Made by a program: the position numbers and the translations under genes
Shown here: positions 1-4,764 of the stretch, one piece after another
How the letters are laid out: each line of letters begins with the position of its first letter
Position numbering within the stretch: the first letter of the stretch is position 1
The notes under the pieces: generated by a model
Databases searched by the model: none
Seen by the model: the letters and a program-made list of their open reading frames with translations, nothing else
What the model was told of the DNA's origin: nothing
From: Promethearchaeota archaeon CR_4
GTDB taxonomy: Archaea > Asgardarchaeota > Lokiarchaeia > Sigyniarchaeales > CR-4
Reading direction: 5' to 3'
Assembly: GCA_001940655.1 (NCBI GenBank)
Contig: MBAA01000089.1
Location: 28,774-34,000, forward strand
DNA: 5,227 nt

Positions 1-153
1 TAACCCCTGCTCCCCTTGATCTTTTCGTATCTGGGGTTGAGATTCCACGCCCACTTTTCTAACTCGTAAAAGTTGCTTAGATCTCCTTCGTACGAGTTTT
101 TTGATCAGGGGTGTGTTCTTAATATTCGCCAAATTCTCCTCGTATGCCTTGTG
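1..153 (-). pseudogene. Frameshifted C-terminal remnant of the upstream (154-705) gene, runs off left edge
   Basis: After the TAA at 154-156 the same minus-strand frame reads on as coding-like sequence (HKAYEENLANIKNTPLIKKL). At the run of six A residues on the minus strand (plus positions 97-102) it loses sense. If one base of that run is dropped, the reading resumes as NSYEGDLSNFYELEKW, then AWNLNPRYEKIKGSRG, up to the edge of the window. Both halves have the charged, helix-forming composition of the 154-705 protein, so the simplest view is that they are its former C-terminus, now cut off by a stop and a frameshift. This is inference from reading quality alone. A separate downstream gene lacking a visible start is the alternative. 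Confidence 0.45.
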
Positions 154-705
154 TTACTGGAAAGCTGCAACTTCACTTTTTGCGTCCTCGACTATAGCGT
201 CTAAGTACCGGAGATCATCCGTCCAAGGCTTTTGTTTACCCTTTGTTTCGTCCCAAATCGCAGCATAGTTGCGCATTCCCCAGATGAAACCGTACGATCC
301 CTCATATCGTTGAGGCCCCCCATAGGCATCTTTCCCAGCAATAATCAGGACAACAGGATATTTCTTGCCATACATCTCGATTTTTCCAAGAACATTCGTT
401 GGTGAAGTCGTGAAGTCATAGAGACACGCACCAAAACGCGATATGGCAACTAAATCGGCATGGGTTCCCCTCCGAAAGGGAGGTTGTTTGAAGATATTGC
501 GCCTGCCGTGCATCTCCCAGAGAATAACGCTGGCGATTCTCTCCACGAACTTTCCCAGATTTGCCTCGTAAGGTTCCTCTTTCCGCGCAGGAAACTCTTG
601 TGAAAAATCACCGGGGGAGTGGGTAAAAAGATAGTAGATATTTCGGGGCAAATATTCGACCAGTACCAGACATTCGCTGTCGGTCAAACTCCTGAGGGAT
701 TGCAT
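154..705 (-). CDS. Hypothetical protein with a possible PD-(D/E)XK-like (restriction-endonuclease fold) core
   Basis: The 183-codon minus-strand ORF is not recognised as a named family. Residues 49-66 form a probable helix (NLGKFVERIASVILWEMH) with E55. Residues 80-100 look like two strands, GTHADLVAI then ACLYDFTTS, and PVVLIIAG at 117-124 is a third strand. An acidic helix residue, then D84, then D97-x-T99, is the spacing of PD-(D/E)XK nucleases, but the usual catalytic Lys is Thr here; K108 in the next helix could substitute or the site could be inactive. ATG at 705 was chosen; an in-frame TTG at 717 would add four residues, and a TGA just upstream blocks anything longer. A TATA-like box lies upstream at 742-749. 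The C-terminus appears truncated, because coding-like sequence continues past the TAA. The reading frame is likely real; the function is tentative. Confidence 0.6.
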   Translation of the reverse strand: MQSLRSLTDSECLVLVEYLPRNIYYLFTHSPGDFSQEFPARKEEPYEANLGKFVERIASVILWEMHGRRNIFKQPPFRRGTHADLVAISRFGACLYDFTTSPTNVLGKIEMYGKKYPVVLIIAGKDAYGGPQRYEGSYGFIWGMRNYAAIWDETKGKQKPWTDDLRYLDAIVEDAKSEVAAFQ

Positions 706-741
706 TTTTTTTACCAACCATCATTCGAATCACTACATCGG

Positions 742-749
742 TATTTTAA
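742..749 (-). promoter_or_regulatory. Putative archaeal TATA box for the 154-705 gene
   Basis: The minus strand reads GGTTAAAATACC here. Its centre is about 40 bases before the ATG at 705, which would put transcription start near 719 and give a leader of roughly 14 bases. The match is reasonable but not strong. Confidence 0.35.
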
Positions 750-771
750 CCCTAGAGTTATGTAACCGTTG

Positions 772-792
772 TATCGCGCAAAAATTGCGATA
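772..792. repeat. Inverted repeat TATCGC-N9-GCGATA, possible operator
   Basis: TATCGC (772-777) is mirrored by GCGATA (787-792), and an overlapping register gives CGCAA-AAA-TTGCG (777-789). It lies in the gap between the minus-strand gene ending its upstream region near 742 and the plus-strand ORF starting at 946. It may bind a dimeric regulator, but nothing ties it to one. A second, GC-only palindrome CCCGC-C-GCGGG lies at 803-813. Confidence 0.3.
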
Positions 793-903
793 AAACCGAT
801 TTCCCGCCGCGGGATGATTTTTTTCAATCTACTCTCTTTATGTCTCCTCTCGAGCAGGTTTTTTTATACCAATACTCTCGGATCGTGTTTCCCGCAGGAA
901 GTA

Positions 904-913
904 CTTATAAAAA
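904..913 (+). promoter_or_regulatory. Putative archaeal BRE/TATA promoter for the 946 ORF
   Basis: CTTATAAAAA at 904-913 is preceded by purine-rich GGAAGTA, the arrangement of a BRE followed by a TATA box. Expected transcription start is near 934, giving a leader of about 12 bases before the ATG at 946. A second TATA-like stretch (AATATAAAA, 923-931) is too close to the start to serve the same ATG. Confidence 0.45.
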
Positions 914-945
914 ATTGAGGGGAATATAAAATCCGACGCGAGTTA

Positions 946-1110
946 ATGAATAGGAAACAAAATATTCTCATCGTGGTCGGGATCGCTGCTGTAAGCGGTG
1001 CCATTGTTTCCCCAGCGTGTAGGTCCGATAACAATAATAGAATTTACCTCCCGATTTACAGGACCGCGGGCGAGAAAGCGTGCATATTAGCACGAGGATT
1101 TAATCTTTAA
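946..1110 (+). CDS. Small protein with N-terminal signal/anchor segment, possibly truncated
   Basis: This 54-residue ORF begins MNRKQNILIVVGIAAVSGAI, that is, a short basic head followed by about 16 hydrophobic residues, as in a secretory signal or membrane anchor. The next residues, VSPACRSDNN, put a Cys after a small residue; this is only a loose lipobox, so lipoprotein status is uncertain. The exposed part, NRIYLPIYRTAGEKACILAR, is not recognised. A BRE/TATA pair lies at the right distance upstream. The TAA at 1108-1110 ends the ORF, yet the same frame remains open to 1441, with plausible protein-like sequence just after the stop. It may therefore be the stump of a longer exported protein, or a genuine microprotein. 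Confidence 0.4.
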   Translation: MNRKQNILIVVGIAAVSGAIVSPACRSDNNNRIYLPIYRTAGEKACILARGFNL

Positions 1111-1443
1111 AATGCCGTGCGATTTTCTCCTCTTTTCCATCGTGAGCCAAAGAACGTGGCTCCCGAAGAGAAAATTGAGGAATTTTTTACAAATCCCCGA
1201 AACCTGAAAAAATCTGATCCGGAAAGAGGTCTATGTAAGGCGCCCCTTTCCGCCAGTGCGTCCGGGCCTCTGCGGGCGGGCGTTCTTCCCCGTGGAGCTG
1301 GGGACAGTAGGAAAGGTAGGGCGCCTTGGTCTGGGGATTCCGAAGAAACCCACGCCAATAGAAAATTCATTAGGTTTGTGCTGGCGGCATCATCGCTCGC
1401 CAGTCCTATCTCGTCGGCTGTGACACCTTTCCCCCCAGGCTAA
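1111..1443 (+). other. Stretch without a confident gene: open-frame continuation of the 946 ORF, plus GC-rich fold
   Basis: The frame of the 946 ORF runs on without a stop from 1111 to the TAA at 1441. Its first third reads like protein (EPKNVAPEEKIEEFFTNPRN), while the rest is a Pro/Arg/Gly/Ser-rich translation of a GC-rich inverted-repeat element and does not look coding. On the minus strand the segment around 1340-1437 also reads plausibly (GVTADEIGLASDDAASTN), but it has no start after its upstream TAG and leads into the same GC-rich element. A hairpin CTGGCG/CGCCAG occurs at 1381-1403. The best description is non-coding or decayed sequence with local structure. Confidence 0.3.
1237..1327. 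ncRNA. GC-rich three-helix fold, candidate structured RNA element (strand unknown)
   Basis: AAGGCGCCC (1237-1245) pairs with GGGCGCCTT (1319-1327), and directly inside it CTTTCC (1246-1251) pairs with GGAAAG (1310-1315), leaving a 3-base bulge (1316-1318). Two hairpins sit within: CGTCCG/CGGGCG (1259-1264 with 1277-1282, one G-U pair) and TCCCC/GGGGA (1287-1291 with 1300-1304). The whole is a three-way junction of about 91 bases, much richer in GC than the flanks. It matches no RNA family I recognise: there is no T-loop, no RNase P or SRP signature and no box C/D. It could equally be a DNA-level inverted repeat. Inference only. Confidence 0.35.
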
Positions 1444-1449
1444 TAAAAG
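1442..1449 (+). promoter_or_regulatory. Putative TATA box before the 24-codon ORF
   Basis: AATAAAAG at 1442-1449 lies about 45 bases before the ATG at 1489. A start near 1471 would leave an 18-base leader beginning with TTTTGGAGG, so the GGAGG site would be at the very 5' end of the transcript. Confidence 0.25.
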
Positions 1450-1488
1450 CATAATAGGTTCAATGGCCAATTTTGGAGGATAGCTCTG

Positions 1489-1563
1489 ATGTATTGTCCT
1501 GCTTCACAAGGGAAGGAAACGCTGAAATATTATAGGAGAACAAGGATTAAAAAATTCCTCTGA
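1489..1563 (+). CDS. Possible 24-residue minigene product
   Basis: The ATG at 1489 follows a strong Shine-Dalgarno sequence GGAGG (1475-1479) at 9 bases spacing. The ORF is short and basic: it begins MYCPASQGKETLKYY, continues with RRTRIKKFL and then TGA. A TATA-like box lies upstream, and a perfect hairpin with flanking T/A runs overlaps the stop codon, so promoter, ribosome site, ORF and terminator are all in order within about 130 bases. No family is recognisable at this length. The ribosome site is the best argument that it is translated; chance remains a serious alternative. Confidence 0.25.
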   Translation: MYCPASQGKETLKYYRRTRIKKFL

Positions 1564-1569
1564 ATTTTT
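1550..1569. terminator. Bidirectional hairpin terminator between convergent genes
   Basis: AAAAATTC (1550-1557) and GAATTTTT (1562-1569) form a perfect 8-bp stem with a CTCT loop. Read on the minus strand it lies about 40 bases after the stop of the 1607-3313 gene and ends in a run of six T. On the plus strand it gives five T. Its symmetry and location suit termination in both directions. Confidence 0.5.
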
Positions 1570-1606
1570 CTTGGAGAAATTTCTTAAAATCGCTTTGAAA
1601 TTCTAA

Positions 1607-3313
1607 TTACCAAGTCTGGAATGGTTTTTCACTTGCTAGCGGGATGTTCTGGATCATGCCAGAAAAATGAAGCATACTATCAAGGGGAGGCGTTTCACTT
1701 GTCACTTGTACGAAAAATTCGTTCGTGGGATGTTCTGCAGAGGTCGTAACTCCTCCTGCCACTATGTTTCCACGAAACATCTTAGTAAATTGCAGGGAAA
1801 TTGCTTTAAATCTTAAGTCCTCGTGCTCGACTTTATTAATTCCCTTCAATGTTACATTTAAACTTCTAAAACGCCTCCACCGTGTTTTACTTGCCTGAAC
1901 AAAATGAACCAGAGAAGAATGTAATCCACTCCCTTTTAGTTGGAGGAGGACTCTGGAAAAAAATTCAGTAAAATATTGAACTTCTGTTTGCTCTTTAGCT
2001 AGTTCAGGGCGGAACGACTCCCTTGAAAAAGTGGCGGTCGCGTGTTGTATTGAAAAACTAGGGAAATCCAGAATGTGATATGTAATTTTTTCCACGAATT
2101 TTTCAAATCTTGAAATCATTTCCCCAATAAAACGAAAATCCACCGAACCTAATGACGTTCCCTCCCTTCTTTTAATCTCTTTCACTAACTCGGGAATGAT
2201 GGACTGTGTTTCTAATGAACTGTGATAATAAAAATTGCGGAGTAGTTGCATGTAGTGTATTAAATTCTCTTCTGATTTGGTGTATTGAAACCTAATTTCT
2301 TGAAACATTAGGAGAATGAGATCAACAATTCCGGGAAAGTTCCCGAGGAGGTTTACCATGAGGTCAAATATTTTGTCCTTATCATACCCGGGAATCAAGA
2401 TGTCGGTATTTTCGATCGTGCTGGTAATGGTTTCATTTAATGTTTGTTTTACTTGTTTTTTTTGGTCTTTGGAGACTGGATCGCTAAGTTCTTTTATGGA
2501 TTTATTTAAGATCGCGTTAATTTCACTTTCCACCGTTTGAAGATCGATTCCAAAAGTAGCTTTCAACTGAGTTTTTAGTTTTTTAATTTTATTTGAAACG
2601 GTTTCTTTCAAGGATGCGAATTTTTTTTGATCAATCATGAGATTCTTATTTTGGGTTGAAACGAAAAGATTTGCCAAATGTTCGAGATAATTCCATAAAA
2701 GAGTTGCTTTGATTTCCAAATAGTCCGTCCTTTTTGCGAGATTCAATTCATGTAGAAGACTTACAATTGATTTGTGTAATGGAGTTCCGAGGCATTTTTT
2801 TATAAGTACCGGAAAAACATCCTGATAATCATCGAATTGATGGGTTTCCTCAACTACATCCAGATCTTTTTTATCTATCCTAACACAAAATACCCGTTCC
2901 AAGCAATATATGGGCGATTTCTTCGAAAAAATAAAGACCTTGGAAAGATTCACTTGGTATTCGAAAATTATGGAATTTATCACTAAGAAATGGTTGACAT
3001 GAGCTCGAACGCTTTTCAATAATTCTGTCGAGGAAATTGTGAGATCTAAGATTTGGGAAAAGATGATGTATGTCCGTTTAGATGGACCCGTCTTAAACCT
3101 AAATAAAGAATCCTTCTTAAACGATTGTCCGGGTTGAAACTCGTCCGAATTGACGGTTTTAATCAGGTCCGAGAAATATTTTACTTCCTTAAAGTGATTT
3201 CCGGGAAAAGCTACTAATTTTCCGTCCTTGTAATCAAAACTTAAAAATTGGGGGACTTGTAACCCACAAACTTCAACCACGATTAGAAAATCTACCATAT
3301 AATCCCCTGGCAT
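1607..3313 (-). CDS. HEPN-domain protein (putative RNase, ApeA-like layout), candidate anti-phage effector
   Basis: The protein has up to 568 residues. Residues 1-180 alternate short hydrophobic strands and look beta-rich. Residues 185-420 are helical: an LWNYLEHLANLF helix at 206-217, a Lys-rich helical or coiled stretch around 228-255, then QLLRNFYYHSS, where R359-N360-x3-H364 matches the R-N-x3-H (Rx4-6H) active-site motif of HEPN ribonucleases. In that family the motif cleaves RNA, often in abortive-infection or toxin systems; the beta-rich N-terminus before a HEPN domain resembles ApeA-like defence proteins. The last 150 residues are not recognised and exceed the usual ApeA plan. The gene stands alone, with no antitoxin-like ORF overlapping it. 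It is clearly more AT-rich than its flanks, suggesting transfer. The longest span is given; Met-6 (3298) has the better ribosome site. That the gene is real is near certain; the HEPN assignment rests on the motif and helix pattern only. Confidence 0.85.
   Translation of the reverse strand: MPGDYMVDFLIVVEVCGLQVPQFLSFDYKDGKLVAFPGNHFKEVKYFSDLIKTVNSDEFQPGQSFKKDSLFRFKTGPSKRTYIIFSQILDLTISSTELLKSVRAHVNHFLVINSIIFEYQVNLSKVFIFSKKSPIYCLERVFCVRIDKKDLDVVEETHQFDDYQDVFPVLIKKCLGTPLHKSIVSLLHELNLAKRTDYLEIKATLLWNYLEHLANLFVSTQNKNLMIDQKKFASLKETVSNKIKKLKTQLKATFGIDLQTVESEINAILNKSIKELSDPVSKDQKKQVKQTLNETITSTIENTDILIPGYDKDKIFDLMVNLLGNFPGIVDLILLMFQEIRFQYTKSEENLIHYMQLLRNFYYHSSLETQSIIPELVKEIKRREGTSLGSVDFRFIGEMISRFEKFVEKITYHILDFPSFSIQHATATFSRESFRPELAKEQTEVQYFTEFFSRVLLQLKGSGLHSSLVHFVQASKTRWRRFRSLNVTLKGINKVEHEDLRFKAISLQFTKMFRGNIVAGGVTTSAEHPTNEFFVQVTSETPPLDSMLHFSGMIQNIPLASEKPFQTW
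3303..3308 (-). promoter_or_regulatory. Ribosome binding site favouring the start at 3298
   Basis: Inside the first codons of the longest ORF the minus strand reads AGGGGATTATATG, a GGTGAT-like archaeal Shine-Dalgarno sequence just before the second ATG (3296-3298). The first ATG (3311-3313) has only a weak AAGG before it. Starting at 3298 gives a protein of 563 residues beginning MVDFLIVVEV. Confidence 0.4.
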
Positions 3314-3324
3314 AATGGCCTTTG

Positions 3325-3332
3325 AATATATT
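3325..3332 (-). promoter_or_regulatory. Putative TATA box for the HEPN gene
   Basis: The minus strand reads GAAATATATTC here. Its centre is about 30 bases before the ATG at 3298 and only about 15 before the ATG at 3313, so if it is the real TATA box the shorter protein with a nearly leaderless transcript is favoured. That would leave the AGGGGA site largely outside the mRNA; only one of the two start cues may be in use. Confidence 0.3.
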
Positions 3333-3446
3333 TCTGTTAAATTCTTAATAATTGAACGTCTTAGTAAAAAAATCCAAGTGAAACATATTTCCTTATTTCA
3401 ATTAATGAAAACACCCTAGAATCACCTCAAACTTTTTGGGATCCTT

Positions 3447-3810
3447 TCACGCCGGACAGTTGGGGGGTTTCTTTCGCGCGAAACAAGGAGTCCCCACATT
3501 GGGAAGCGTGTCTTCCAACCCTTCCACGATGCACGCGCCGAGGAGGGCGGACGTCACGCGGATCTGCTCGCGTTGGACCGCCGTTTCTAGCGAAGCATTG
3601 TGGCGGGCTGTGACATTGGTGATGCGACCTTCGAGGGCGTGCAGTTGTTTGTCCAGCTTCTCCTCCTCCGTGGTCAGGGCGAGGGTCTTGGTATCAAGTC
3701 CCACGCGAAACCGCTGCTCCGTGATCGTGGTATACTCCGCTTGAAGGGCGTGTAACTTTATACTTGGTTCAGATCTGTATGCATTCGTTATTGAGGGCGT
3801 TTAGATTCAT
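3447..3810 (-). pseudogene. Coiled-coil hypothetical gene with an internal frameshift
   Basis: A minus-strand ATG at 3810, preceded by GGAG at 9 bases, opens MNLNALNNECIQ and hits TGA at 3769-3771. In the neighbouring frame the sequence continues from about 3773 with SEPSIKLHALQAEYTTITEQ and on to the TGA at 3447, about 108 codons with no ATG of its own (a GTG at 3704 is the only start codon). The middle (TEEEKLDKQLHALEGRITN) is a strong amphipathic coiled coil; the C-terminus contains TSALLGACIVEGLEDTLPN and a short Lys/Pro/Cys tail. Bridging one indel near 3770 gives a protein of about 120 residues. The family is not recognised. It may be a decayed gene, a sequencing indel, or a shorter GTG-started gene at 3447-3704. 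Confidence 0.55.
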
Positions 3811-4160
3811 GAGCAAAAACTCCAGCGTTGCATGGGCGCGAACTAAATATTGAATTTTCGAGCAATATCGCCGTTTGCGCGAGTACCAACCCCTACTCGA
3901 TCGTGAGAGGATGGACGAGATCAGCGGAAATGCAATGTCCGCTCTGATAAAAGAAGGAAATTTCCGCAAAACTTAGGCCTGATGAGAAGACCGCGCCCTA
4001 CAGAATGCGAGTTCTTCAATTGGCACCACCACAGGCGAACAGTGCGGGGGCATCGCCAGTTTTAAATAGGGAGGTCAACGCGGTGGGGGGCACCGGAGCC
4101 AACTGGGCGAGTCTGTCCCGCGGCGCGGGAGTTCCTACCGATTATGATTTTCGCGGGTAG
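3809..4160 (+). pseudogene. Hypothetical gene interrupted by one stop and one frameshift
   Basis: From the ATG at 3809 the plus frame reads MSKNSSVAWARTKY, then TGA (3851-3853), then IFEQYRRLREYQPLLDRERM and DEISGNAMSALIKEGNFRKT to TAG at 3974. Removing one base from the AAAA at 3968-3971 carries FRK directly into LRPDEKTAPYRMRVLQLAPP and on through GGTGANWASLSRGAGVPTDY to TAG at 4158. The TGA is one transition from CGA (Arg). The restored protein would have about 116 residues, a charged helical N-terminal half and a Gly/Ala/Ser/Pro-rich tail. The family is unknown. The last part, ATG 4005 to TAG 4160 (51 codons), is an intact ORF by itself. The start is uncertain, because its ATG overlaps the ATG of the opposite-strand gene. 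Confidence 0.5.
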
Positions 4161-4253
4161 CAAAGATAGTGGAGCATAGGTTGTGCGTACTGCTTGCGTG
4201 CAGCGAAAGATTCTTATTTCCTACGGTTCTCCTTTGTGGCAATGAGGGTATTA

Positions 4254-4466
4254 CTATTCCTCATCCGCAGACTCGCTACTGGGAGGCGGCAACTCGTCCC
4301 GCAGTTCGCGCTCCAGCTCCACGAGCTTTCCGCTCGCAATGCGCCGGATGAACTCGGACGGCGTTCCGAACGCGTACTTGGCCTTGATGGCGGGGTTCTC
4401 GATGAGAGCCACGATCTTCGCGTGCATCTCGGCGGGGATGCCGACGTTAACCCACTTGCGTCCCAT
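4254..4466 (-). CDS. Ribbon-helix-helix (CopG/MetJ-type) DNA-binding protein
   Basis: This 70-residue protein opens MGRKWVNVGIP, a short beta strand rich in alternating residues that in this fold lies in the DNA major groove as a dimer ribbon. It is followed by a helix (AEMHAKIVALIENPAIKAKY, about residues 12-31) and a second helix after the GTPSEF turn (TPSEFIRRIASGKLVELERE, from 34). The W-V-x-V-x-IP start and the S/T-P-S-E-F-(I/V)-R turn are typical of archaeal RHH regulators. The acidic, Pro/Ser-rich tail (residues 58-70) is likely flexible. The ATG at 4466 is chosen because a TATA box lies 28 bases upstream, implying a leaderless mRNA; a longer in-frame extension to 4718 crosses that promoter and reads poorly. 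No toxin gene is adjacent, so it is more likely a lone regulator, perhaps autoregulated through the nearby inverted repeat. Confidence 0.85.
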   Translation of the reverse strand: MGRKWVNVGIPAEMHAKIVALIENPAIKAKYAFGTPSEFIRRIASGKLVELERELRDELPPPSSESADEE

Positions 4467-4488
4467 GATCCTAGCGAAGTCTCGCGGC

Positions 4489-4498
4489 CCTATATAGG
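4489..4498 (-). promoter_or_regulatory. TATA box of the RHH gene
   Basis: CCTATATAGG, a perfect 10-bp palindrome, is centred 28 bases before the ATG at 4466. On the minus strand it is preceded by CGAAACTA, a fair BRE. This spacing puts transcription start at or next to the ATG, so the mRNA is probably leaderless. Confidence 0.6.
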
Positions 4499-4513
4499 TA
4501 GTTTCGTGACCCT

Positions 4514-4544
4514 GTATATGAAGTATCACTAAAACCTCATATAC
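4514..4544. repeat. Inverted repeat GTATATGA-N15-TCATATAC, candidate RHH operator
   Basis: GTATATGA (4514-4521) and TCATATAC (4537-4544) are exact reverse complements with centres 23 bases apart, about two helical turns, which suits two RHH dimers on one face of the DNA. It sits just upstream of the RHH promoter and overlaps the divergent TATA-like box, so binding could affect both directions. No experimental support is visible in sequence. Confidence 0.4.
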
Positions 4545-4545
4545 C
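4538..4545 (+). promoter_or_regulatory. Putative divergent TATA box upstream of the structured RNA region
   Basis: CATATACC is preceded by ACTAAAAC (BRE-like). A transcript would begin near 4566, shortly before the foldable region at 4584-4757. It overlaps the right arm of the inverted repeat at 4514-4544. Confidence 0.35.
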
Positions 4546-4583
4546 GGACTATGAAATATTGGGATAGGATGAACAAGTCTGGG

Positions 4584-4757
4584 CACCCCGTATCCAAGGG
4601 ATCCATCTCGGCTACTTGCTATGGACAATGGTCCAGCGAGAATAAATGGATTCCAAGGGTGGGGGGGGTGAATCAAATCGCTTGTAAAAGCGAAAACTCC
4701 CCCTATCTTCAATGGCACGAAGGAGCGAGAAACCCTTCCCCTTTAAAAGGGTGTGCC
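4584..4757 (+). ncRNA. Candidate structured non-coding RNA with three domains
   Basis: Domain I: CACCC/GGGTG (4584-4588 with 4657-4661), GGGATCCAT/ATGGATTCC (4598-4606 with 4646-4654, one G-U), CTC/GAG plus GC/GC with one bulge, and an apical hairpin TGGAC-AATG-GTCCA (4622-4635). Domain II: a C/G clamp (4664-4668 with 4699-4703) around TCGCTT-GTAA-AAGCGA (4678-4693), whose loop is a GNRA tetraloop only on the plus strand. Domain III: a fully Watson-Crick three-way junction, GGCAC/GTGCC (4714-4718, 4753-4757) enclosing GAAGG/CCTTC (4719-4723, 4734-4738) and CCCTT/AAGGG (4739-4743, 4747-4751). The overlapping long ORFs read poorly. A TATA-like box lies upstream. No known RNA family is recognised, and ends are approximate. 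Confidence 0.45.
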
Positions 4758-4764
4758 CGAATGG

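Noticed and set aside
711..827. Minus-strand 38-codon TTG-started ORF overlapping the upstream end of the 154-705 gene
   Set aside because: It has a weak start, contains the two palindromes and the TATA-like box of the next gene, and its product has no recognisable character.
1237..1327. Integron attC site or tRNA
   Set aside because: No GTTRRRY/RYYYAAC ends and no T-loop or anticodon arm are present, although the overall stem-loop size is similar.
1107..1370. Minus-strand 87-codon ORF
   Set aside because: It runs through both arms of the GC-rich fold, giving a Pro/Arg/Gly-rich translation, and has no ribosome site.
3851..3853. TGA read as a sense codon (recoding)
   Set aside because: TGA works as a normal stop elsewhere in the window (for example 3447-3449) and the same gene also needs a frameshift repair, so simple decay or error is a better explanation.
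3978..3985. CTGATGAG, resembling a C box or hammerhead core
   Set aside because: No matching D box (CUGA) or GAAA partner with flanking stems is found nearby, and it lies within coding-like sequence.
4467..4718. In-frame N-terminal extension of the RHH protein to an upstream start at 4718
   Set aside because: It crosses the TATA box and the inverted repeat, translates into a Pro/His-rich stretch with no coding character, and overlaps the structured RNA region. The 70-residue form matches normal RHH size.
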